From Acidobacteriaceae bacterium (GTDB lineage Bacteria; Acidobacteriota; Terriglobia; Terriglobales; Acidobacteriaceae), in the NCBI GenBank assembly GCA_030040115.1, contig JASHUH010000380.1, forward strand, positions 1 through 6,509: a DNA stretch of 6,509 bases, given 5' to 3'. This document shows positions 1-5,040 of the stretch, piece by piece (the stretch's first letter is position 1; every line of letters starts with the position of its first letter). Below the pieces are notes generated by a model, which was not told where the DNA came from, ran no database searches, and saw only the letters and a list, made by a program, of their open reading frames with translations. The translations under genes and the position numbers were made by a program.

Positions 1-261
1 GCCACCGCCCGCATCGCGGACAACTTTTGCCAGAAATCAGAACTCGCCATAGACGTTCCGCGAACCTCATTGCCTCCGGAACGCGAACCCACAGCAACCG
101 GCTCGCTTCCGGCGGGGGAGAGAAAAATGGATCGGGAACTGCATCGAACCGCCGCACCGGCCGCCAAGCCCTTCGGCCCGCCTCGCCGGTTTGGTGCGTT
201 AGGGGAATCTGTTGAAGGTGGAGGGCCGCTTTCTGCCCAGTCATCTCATGTGAGACACTGA
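1..261 (+). other. Open frame entering from the left edge, possible gene tail
   Basis: This frame is open from base 1 to a TGA at 259-261 (86 codons) and has no obvious start of its own. The first roughly 20 codons use mostly G/C third positions, as the real genes here do, but the later part is Arg/Pro/Gly-rich with no recognisable domain. Two other + frames are also open from the edge, ending at about 50 and at 215, so the sequence does not say which, if any, is the true end of an upstream gene. A 7-bp inverted repeat (CGTTCCG 54-60, CGGAACG 77-83) and an 8-bp direct repeat (CGCGAACC 59-66 and 82-89) lie inside. I recognise no protein family. It could equally be intergenic DNA. Confidence 0.2.
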
Positions 262-612
262 ATCATGGATGGCCCGGCTCCGGATGATTGGAAACGCGCA
301 GATCATAATTCCACGCGGCCGTTTCCGCCCGGGAAGAAGTAAATCTTCCCCAGCATCCACCTAGGAACCCATTCTTGGCAAGTTAAAATTTGGTCCTCTG
401 TTGAAGATGAGTAATTAAGTGGGCTCCGCGCAACATTCGATCCGACTCTGTGTTGACATAAGCTGATCCAGAATCTGACCGGCCCCCCCGAAAGACTGGC
501 CGGACGCATCGCCGCTGAAAACTTGGAATCCGTGAGCATGTCTCTCTCCCAAGCGAGATTCGGATTCACGACAATTGAGGTGTTCCTGCCTTGCATCCTG
601 TAATGCAGCGCC
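262..612. other. Non-coding stretch with inverted repeats
   Basis: No frame on either strand reads like a protein here. The reverse frames that span it lack any family pattern and a supported ribosome binding site. The stretch is less GC-rich than the genes, particularly around 375-420. It holds short inverted repeats: CCGGCC 479-484 with GGCCGG 498-503, GAATCCG 526-532 with CGGATTC 561-567, and TGCAT 592-596 with ATGCA 603-607. A perfect TTGACA (453-458) occurs, but no acceptable -10 box lies 16-18 bp downstream, so I do not call a promoter. The promoter of the barrel gene at 651 is presumably somewhere in this stretch. Confidence 0.5.
331..350. repeat. Perfect 7-bp hairpin
   Basis: GGGAAGA (331-337) and TCTTCCC (344-350) are exact inverted repeats around a 6-base loop (AGTAAA). 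No run of T follows on either strand, so it is not a typical intrinsic terminator. It could end an upstream transcript with Rho help, bind a regulator, or be incidental. Confidence 0.4.
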
Positions 613-643
613 GGCTCCTGAGGGAGCCTTCGAGCTGAAGGAG
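613..643 (+). promoter_or_regulatory. SD site with two mutually exclusive hairpins
   Basis: The Shine-Dalgarno AAGGAG (638-643) lies 7 bases before the ATG at 651 and fixes that start. Hairpin A pairs GGCTCC (613-618) with GGAGCC (623-628) around a 4-base loop. Hairpin B pairs CCTTC (627-631) with GAAGG (637-641) and covers most of the SD. The two share bases 627-628, so they cannot both form. In addition, CTCCT (615-619), part of hairpin A's 5' arm, is complementary to AGGAG (639-643) in the SD. The pairings are read directly from the sequence. Whether they control translation is inference. Confidence 0.45.
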
Positions 644-650
644 ACGCAGA

Positions 651-1247
651 ATGCGCTTCAAGTGGTTCTTTGTTTCTAGCCTGACCGCATGCCTGTTTGT
701 TCCGGTCGCTCCCGCTTCCTCGCAGGTGGTTCCGGCTGCCCGGAGCGGGCAGATGACTTTTCCATTCACAGTCGGCGCCGGACCGGCGGGTTACGAGGTC
801 GATTGGAGCAGCGGCCGCATGTACGGCATTGGCGCCTGGGTCGACTGGCGCCCCAGTTTCCAGTATATAAACGGACTTGGACTGGAGTTAGAAGGCCGCG
901 ACATCGCCTGGGACCAGAGAGTCCGCCAAAATTTCAATCAGCGCACGATCGTCCTGGGACCGTCTTACGCCTGGTATCACTTTCAACGTTTTCACCCCTA
1001 TGTGAAGTTCCTCGTTGGCTATGGCAGGACCGATTTTCACCTCCGCTCCACGTTCCCGTACACACATTTCGATGGTCTCGTCCGCGCTCCCGGCGGAGGT
1101 CTCGAATTCAGGTTGTTGAACCGCCTCTGGCTGCGCGCCGACTACGAATACCAAATCTGGCCCGTGCTCATCAGCGGCACCCCTGACCCCCAGGGTTTCA
1201 CCGTTGGAGCCTCATGGAGCTTCGCTCATATCGCTCATCTCCACTGA
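651..1247 (+). CDS. Small outer-membrane beta-barrel protein
   Basis: A 198-residue secreted protein, likely an OmpA-like eight-stranded barrel of the outer membrane. Residues 1-22 look like a signal peptide: basic start (MRFK), hydrophobic core, and an A-P-A cleavage site at 20-22. L-T-A-C at 11-14 resembles a lipobox, but it sits inside the hydrophobic core, so a lipoprotein is less likely. The mature part alternates aromatic/hydrophobic and polar residues with many Gly, Tyr and Trp, including HPYVKFLVGYG in the middle and LRADYEYQ near the end. The last strand ends G-A-S-W-S-F and is followed by a short His-containing tail (HIAHLH), whereas most barrels end on the aromatic residue. It resembles barrel proteins common in Acidobacteriota whose role is unknown. 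A strong SD supports the start. No functional link to the motility genes downstream is visible, and a separate promoter starts those. Confidence 0.8.
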   Translation: MRFKWFFVSSLTACLFVPVAPASSQVVPAARSGQMTFPFTVGAGPAGYEVDWSSGRMYGIGAWVDWRPSFQYINGLGLELEGRDIAWDQRVRQNFNQRTIVLGPSYAWYHFQRFHPYVKFLVGYGRTDFHLRSTFPYTHFDGLVRAPGGGLEFRLLNRLWLRADYEYQIWPVLISGTPDPQGFTVGASWSFAHIAHLH

Positions 1248-1368
1248 ACAACATCAGGCGCCGCTTCCCGCGCATTTCTGGCGCAGGTTGAGTCGCCGCC
1301 GGCAACGCAGGCGGGTCCGGATCGTCCGGCTCTACGATGGGAAATTTCCTAACCGTGGAATGAGGCAA
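1248..1368. other. Gap after the barrel gene, no clear terminator
   Basis: No coding frame is supported. There are GC-rich inverted repeats such as CCGGA 1317-1321 with TCCGG 1325-1329 (3-base loop) and GCGCC 1258-1262 with GGCGC 1280-1284, but none is followed by a T run. An intrinsic terminator is therefore not evident. Confidence 0.4.
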
Positions 1369-1405
1369 TGAAGTTACCACGTCTTCCGCCGATGAAGTGG
1401 TTAGG
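1348..1405. repeat. 7-bp inverted repeat flanking the flagellar promoter
   Basis: CCTAACC (1348-1354) and GGTTAGG (1399-1405) are exact inverted copies separated by 44 bp. The centre (about 1376.5) falls inside the predicted sigma-28 promoter, and the right arm overlaps the expected transcription start. This is an arrangement a dimeric repressor could use, but a pair of 7-mers at this distance can also arise by chance. Confidence 0.3.
1369..1395 (+). promoter_or_regulatory. Sigma-28 (FliA) type flagellar promoter
   Basis: TGAAGTTA (1369-1376), exactly 11 bases, then GCCGATGA (1388-1395). The known FliA consensus is TAAAGTTT-N11-GCCGATAA, so 13 of 16 positions match with the ideal spacing. 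It points at the PAS-GGDEF/motA/motB unit, which is the kind of late flagellar gene set FliA transcribes in other bacteria. The expected start of transcription is about 1401-1404, giving a 5' leader of roughly 57 bases before the ATG at 1460. It also rules out the in-frame GTG at 1397 as a start on this transcript. Confidence 0.75.
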
Positions 1406-1459
1406 CGCCGTCGAGCGCAGGTGCGTTCCCCGGCCGTTCCACTTCAAAGCGAGACGTGC

Positions 1460-2404
1460 ATGTCCGACCGAATTGCGCTGCTCGAAGCCGCATTGGATAG
1501 CCTGCCGGACGGGATCGCGTTGGTCGACGTTTCGGGCGTAGTGGTCTGCTGGAACCACTCCGCAGAAGCCATCACCGGATACTCGGCCGGCGAGCTGCTG
1601 GGGCGCCCCGCGCCTCAGGGTCTCTATCCTTTGCTGCTCGAAACGGGGTCGGGCGAGGAGCTCGATACTGCGGCGCATGAGTCTGGCCGGGCGATCCTCG
1701 CCCGCCTTGGTCACAAACTCGGACACGAACTGCCGGCCATCACCCGCACCGTCATCCTCCGCGACGGCTTGGGCGAGCGCATCGGCGCAGCCGCCGTCTT
1801 CCATCCCGCTGAACAACTCGACGCTCTGCCCCACGGCGACTCCCATGAAGATGCGGCCGTGGAGGCAAGCCAGGCGGATCTCGAAGACCGGCTTGGCCTC
1901 GAGTTCGACAACTTCGAACGCGGCGGCTCGCCTTTCGGCGTGCTGTGGATCTGCGTCGACCAGGCCGCGGAACTGCGCAAGACGCATGGGGCCGGAGCCT
2001 GTCACGCCATGCTCGGCAAAGTCGAGCACGTCCTTGTCCGTGGATTGCGTCCAGGCGAGGAGATCGGCCCTTGGGGAGAAGACGAATTCCTGGTCATCGC
2101 CCATGAGCGCACGCCTGAGATGCTTGCCGCTCATGCTCAAACTCTCGCTGGCCTGGCCAGAACCGCCGATTTCCGCTGGTGGGGCGATCGCGTCTCGCTC
2201 ACTGTGAGCATCGGCGCGGCCCAGGCCATTCAAGGGCGCGACCACTCCCTGGCTCCGCTGCTCGCGCTCGCGCGGGAAGGTATGGAAACCAGCACCCAGG
2301 CGGGCGGCAACCGCGTCACCTCCGCGCCCCGGCATTTTGACGGCAACGATGCATCCCCCTGCGCCGAATGCGTCGCCGCGGACGCGGCAGGGAGGCAAAA
2401 GTGA
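1460..2404 (+). CDS. PAS-GGDEF protein with degenerate cyclase site
   Basis: A 314-residue cytoplasmic protein without membrane segments. Residues 1-115 form a PAS fold (LDSLPDGIALVD, then WNHSAEAITGYSAGELLGR). Residues 158-290 follow the GGDEF domain. Aligned to the usual DxDxFKxxND...GD segment, the first metal Asp is C165 (D167 remains), the guanine-contacting Asn and Asp are R173 and K174, and the following Gly-Asp is C181-H182. The signature is GEDEF (206-210). The inhibitory RxxD, five residues before it, reads RPGE (197-200). Cyclase activity is therefore very unlikely, while the fold (LTVSIGAA 247-254; GGNRV 282-286) persists. A CAEC pair (301-304) lies in the tail. The ATG at 1460 is preferred over GTG 1397 because the predicted transcript begins after 1397; its SD (GCGAG) is weak. 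The stop overlaps the motA start by 4 bp, so the genes are probably translationally coupled. A role as non-catalytic sensor or stator adaptor is inference. Confidence 0.85.
   Translation: MSDRIALLEAALDSLPDGIALVDVSGVVVCWNHSAEAITGYSAGELLGRPAPQGLYPLLLETGSGEELDTAAHESGRAILARLGHKLGHELPAITRTVILRDGLGERIGAAAVFHPAEQLDALPHGDSHEDAAVEASQADLEDRLGLEFDNFERGGSPFGVLWICVDQAAELRKTHGAGACHAMLGKVEHVLVRGLRPGEEIGPWGEDEFLVIAHERTPEMLAAHAQTLAGLARTADFRWWGDRVSLTVSIGAAQAIQGRDHSLAPLLALAREGMETSTQAGGNRVTSAPRHFDGNDASPCAECVAADAAGRQK
2390..2404 (+). promoter_or_regulatory. SD and GTGA overlap setting the motA start
   Basis: GGGAGG (2390-2395) stands 5 bases before GTG at 2401. That GTG overlaps the TGA (2402-2404) of the preceding gene. 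The earlier in-frame ATG at 2368 would add 11 Arg-rich residues before the first membrane helix and lacks a good SD. Starting at 2401 makes conserved MotA residues fall at exactly their E. coli numbers, which settles the start. Confidence 0.85.
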
Positions 2405-3279
2405 TTGCCATCATCGGCATCTTTCTCGTCTTTGCCGCCGTCATCGGCGGTTTCCTCATGGAAAAGGGCCATTTGACCGTTCTCCTGCAGCCGGCCGAAC
2501 TGCTCATCATCGCCGGAGCCGCTTCCGGCACGCTGCTGGTGGCCAATCCGCTCCGCATCCTCAAGGCCATCGCGGACGGCCTCATGGGCATTTTCAAAGG
2601 CCCTCCCTTCAGCAAGGAGCGCTATCTGAGCACGCTCAAAATGATGTACCAGTTCCTGAACAAGGTGCGCAAAGAAGGCTTGCTCTGTGTCGAAATGGAC
2701 GTGGAAAAACCGCACGAAAGCGCGATCTTCAAAAATTATCCCGAGTTTCTCCACGACCATCATGCTCTCGAATTTGTCTGCGACACCTTGCGAACCGCAA
2801 TTACCGGAGGCGTGGAGCCGTTCGACATGGATCAAATGATGGAGCTGGACATGGAGGTCCATCATCACGCCGCCATGCAGCCCATCGATGCCCTCACCAC
2901 CGTCGCCGATTCGCTGCCCGGGTTGGGCATCGTGGCCGCGGTTCTCGGCGTCGTCATCACCATGGGGGCTCTCGGCGGACCGCCTGACGAAATCGGCAAG
3001 CATGTGGCCGCCGCCCTGGTGGGAACCTTCCTCGGCATTCTGCTCTGTTACGGCGTCGTCGGACCGCTCAGCGCCAATATGCGCAAAACCGCCGACGAGC
3101 ACAACGAATACCTGCACGTGCTGCGGGTTTTGCTGCTCTCGTTTCTGAAGGGCTCGGCGCCCATGATCGCCATCGAAATGGCGCGGCGCGCGATCCCCGC
3201 TTACGTCCGCCCCTGCTTTGACGAAATGGAAAAGACCTGTAAGAACAAGACCGAACCGGCCGCTGAAGCCGCGGCTTAA
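2401..3279 (+). CDS. motA: Flagellar motor stator protein MotA
   Basis: MotA (292 residues; E. coli 295) forms, with MotB, the inner-membrane ion channel whose flow turns the flagellar rotor. Membrane segments lie near residues 2-20, 33-49, 168-190 and 202-223, with a large cytoplasmic loop between the second and third. Key residues match E. coli in identity and number: QPAE (30-33), R90 and E98 (which contact FliG), P173 and P222 (conformational coupling), and T209. A180, as in the proton-driven E. coli protein, stands where sodium-type PomA has a sodium-site Thr, which points to proton drive. A His cluster (154-156) in the loop is unusual. The C-terminus ends in an Ala/Glu-rich tail. The GTG start is coupled to the PAS-GGDEF gene, and motB follows after 30 bp. 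Expression from the sigma-28 promoter at 1369 is likely. Confidence 0.96.
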   Translation: MIAIIGIFLVFAAVIGGFLMEKGHLTVLLQPAELLIIAGAASGTLLVANPLRILKAIADGLMGIFKGPPFSKERYLSTLKMMYQFLNKVRKEGLLCVEMDVEKPHESAIFKNYPEFLHDHHALEFVCDTLRTAITGGVEPFDMDQMMELDMEVHHHAAMQPIDALTTVADSLPGLGIVAAVLGVVITMGALGGPPDEIGKHVAAALVGTFLGILLCYGVVGPLSANMRKTADEHNEYLHVLRVLLLSFLKGSAPMIAIEMARRAIPAYVRPCFDEMEKTCKNKTEPAAEAAA

Positions 3280-3309
3280 AGGCGAACCCGCGAGAAAGAA
3301 GCATTCATC

Positions 3310-4275
3310 ATGGCGGCGAAAACGGCGCCCATCCTCGTGATTAAGAAAAAGGGCGGCCACGGGGGCCACTACGGGGGCGCCTGGAAAGTGGCCTACGCGG
3401 ATTTCGTCACCGCGATGATGGCGCTCTTCATCGTTCTGTGGCTCATGGGTTCGAGCGAAAAAGTGAAACGCGCCGTCGCCGGGTACTTCAACGATCCCAA
3501 GGGAACCGCCAATCTGATGGGAACCACCATGTCCGGCAACGGCATCGAAGTCACCCAGAACGACGAAAACACGCAGCGGCTCAGACAGCTCAAGCAAAAA
3601 CTCGAAGCGGAGATCAAAGCCAAAAAGGAACTGGAAAAACTGTCCAGTCAGATCGAAATCACCATTACCGCCGAAGGCCTGCGCATCGAGATGCTCGAAG
3701 GCAAAAACGGCACGTTTTTCCAAAGCGGCAGCGCCACTTTGAGCCCCAGCGGCCAGGAGTTGCTCGCGCTGCTGGCCGGCGAACTCAAAACGCTTCCCAA
3801 CAATCTGCTCCTCGAAGGACACACCGACGCTGCGCAGTACTCCACCGACGCCAATTACAGCAACTGGGAGCTCTCCGCCGATCGCGCCAACGCCGCCCGC
3901 CGTCTGCTTCAGGAGAATGGCGTACGCGCCGACCAGGTCACCCAAGTGCGCGCCTACGCCGACGAAATGCTCCGCAACAAGGCCAATCCCTATGACCCCG
4001 CCAACCGCAGAATCACTATCCTGGTCAAAAACGGAGCCAACGGCGTGGTTCCGCAGGTGAGCCCGATTCCCAATATCGCCGCGTCTCCCCTGAGCACGCC
4101 TAAGCCTTCTTCGGCTGCCGTCCCGGCGAAATCACCTGCCGCACACGCCCAACCGCCAACTTCTTCGCCAGGTGGGGGACCATCCAAGCCATCCCTCTCC
4201 GCTGCCAAATCGCCGCCCGCGTCACCGGCGGGCAAGGGACTCGCGAGCAAGCTTAAAGCCGCGCTGCACCGATAG
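3310..4275 (+). CDS. motB: Flagellar motor stator protein MotB
   Basis: MotB (321 residues; E. coli 308) anchors the stator to peptidoglycan and carries the ion-binding carboxylate. A basic, Gly/His-rich N-terminus leads into one membrane helix (about 25-46, WKVAYADFVTAMMALFIVLW) with the essential Asp at D31 (E. coli D32). The plug/linker follows, then a charged helix (86-114), and an OmpA-like domain at about 117-241. Its binding motifs are EGHTDA (169-174), NWELSADRA (185-193) and NRRI (232-235). Beyond 247 is a 74-residue periplasmic tail holding 16 prolines plus many Ser and Ala, ending in a basic stretch (GLASKLKAALHR). The tail is long and probably disordered. The SD is weak (GAAAGAAG, about 9 bases upstream), so translation may depend on coupling to motA. 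No terminator is evident in the 35 bases before the convergent gene. Confidence 0.96.
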   Translation: MAAKTAPILVIKKKGGHGGHYGGAWKVAYADFVTAMMALFIVLWLMGSSEKVKRAVAGYFNDPKGTANLMGTTMSGNGIEVTQNDENTQRLRQLKQKLEAEIKAKKELEKLSSQIEITITAEGLRIEMLEGKNGTFFQSGSATLSPSGQELLALLAGELKTLPNNLLLEGHTDAAQYSTDANYSNWELSADRANAARRLLQENGVRADQVTQVRAYADEMLRNKANPYDPANRRITILVKNGANGVVPQVSPIPNIAASPLSTPKPSSAAVPAKSPAAHAQPPTSSPGGGPSKPSLSAAKSPPASPAGKGLASKLKAALHR

Positions 4276-4310
4276 CGATTTTCCGTTTCCCCGGCCGCTT
4301 CATTCGTTTC

Positions 4311-4856
4311 TTATGGGAAGACTTCAGCCTCGCACAGCCGCGCTCCCTTGTCATCCTTCTCCGAGACAATCACGTCCTCGAGCGCGACCGGCCATGGAAT
4401 TCCCACCTCCGGATCGTTCCACGCCAGGGTGTGCTCGCCGGCCGCGCAGTAATAGTCGGTCGCTTTATAGGCAAATCCGGCCGTCTCGCTCAATACCAGA
4501 AATCCGTGCCCGAAGCCGATCGGAATCCATAGCATCTTGCCGCTCGCCCCGCTCAGCTCCACGGCTACATGGCGCCCAAAATTCGCTGAACTCCGGCGAA
4601 GATCGACAGCCACATCCAATACCGCTCCATGGGTCACCCACACCAGCTTTCCCTGCGGTTGAATGGTCTGGTAATGAATGCCGCGCAGCACGTTTTTCTT
4701 CGAAAACGAGAAGTTATCCTGCGCCCATTGCGCCGGCAGGCCAGCCTCGCTCATCCGGCGTTGATTAAAACTCTCCAGAAATGCTCCCCGGTCGTCCCGA
4801 TAGACGGTTGTCGTGAGCAGCAGCACTTCCGGCAGAGTTGTTTCGGCAACCGTCAT
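4311..4856 (-). CDS. rfbC: dTDP-4-dehydrorhamnose 3,5-epimerase
   Basis: RmlC/RfbC catalyses the third step of dTDP-L-rhamnose synthesis, epimerising C3 and C5 of the 4-keto sugar in the cytoplasm; the product feeds O-antigen and other surface glycans. The 181 residues match the family's usual length and carry its motifs in order: DDRG (21-24), QDNFSFS (46-52), VLRGIHYQ (56-63) with catalytic H61, PQGKLV (67-72) with K70, VAVDLRRSS (82-90), IPIGFGHGFLVLS (111-123) with H117, YKATDYY (130-136) with catalytic Y130, and WNDPEVGIPWP (146-156). No rfbA, B or D partner is in the window, so a related 3,5-epimerase on another nucleotide sugar is possible. It is convergent with motB and divergent from the ABC exporter. 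A GGGGGA stretch about 10 bases before the ATG may act as SD. No clear promoter was found. Confidence 0.93.
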   Translation of the reverse strand: MTVAETTLPEVLLLTTTVYRDDRGAFLESFNQRRMSEAGLPAQWAQDNFSFSKKNVLRGIHYQTIQPQGKLVWVTHGAVLDVAVDLRRSSANFGRHVAVELSGASGKMLWIPIGFGHGFLVLSETAGFAYKATDYYCAAGEHTLAWNDPEVGIPWPVALEDVIVSEKDDKGARLCEAEVFP

Positions 4857-5040
4857 GGTTCAGTAATCCCCCACGAGTTTGCAGTCAGCCCAAAGCAAAC
4901 CACCGTATCGCCTCCTGTCCAGCCTTCAACATACACTCTGAGCCGCCGCGGGGGCCGCTTTCGGCGGACAAACGCCCCGGGCCGGCCGTTGCCGCCGCCA
5001 CAAGCAGATTCCCCAGCCGCGTCCCCCGTACAATAATTCC
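4857..5040. promoter_or_regulatory. Divergent intergenic region with a TACAAT box
   Basis: These 184 bp must hold the promoters of both rfbC (leftward) and the ABC exporter (rightward). TACAAT at 5029-5034, one base from TATAAT, lies 7 bases before the A of the exporter's ATG, so a transcript driven by it would begin at or within a base or two of the start codon. The -35 side (about 5005-5012, CAGATTCC) is poor. A GC-rich inverted repeat (CCGCCG 4943-4948 with CGGCGG 4962-4967) sits mid-region. No box of comparable quality was found for rfbC. Confidence 0.4.

Noticed and set aside
375..393. TTGGCA...TTTGG resembling a sigma-54 promoter
   Set aside because: The required GC at the -12 position with the correct spacing from the -24 GG is absent.
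453..458. Perfect TTGACA as a -35 box for the barrel gene
   Set aside because: No reasonable -10 hexamer 16-18 bp downstream; the best A/T-containing hexamer (471-476) is only 12 bp away.
1397..1459. GTG start giving a 21-residue N-terminal extension of the PAS-GGDEF protein
   Set aside because: It lies at or before the predicted transcription start, and the extra residues are Arg-rich and outside the PAS fold.
1349..2398. 349-residue minus-strand frame opposite the PAS-GGDEF gene
   Set aside because: No family resemblance. The + frame has PAS and GGDEF patterns and is coupled to motA, and the reverse frame would read through the sigma-28 promoter.
2368..2400. ATG start giving an 11-residue extension of MotA
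   Set aside because: The extension is Arg-rich with no SD. GTG 2401 has GGGAGG at 5-base spacing and restores E. coli residue numbering.
2230..3945. 571-residue open frame on the minus strand opposite motA/motB
   Set aside because: It is a shadow of GC-rich coding sequence. The product is His/Gly/Asp-rich with no family pattern, and the + strand carries unmistakable MotA and MotB.
4276..4310. Bidirectional terminator between the convergent motB and rfbC
   Set aside because: The 35 bases are pyrimidine-rich but contain no stem longer than the CGGCCG palindrome and no suitable T run.
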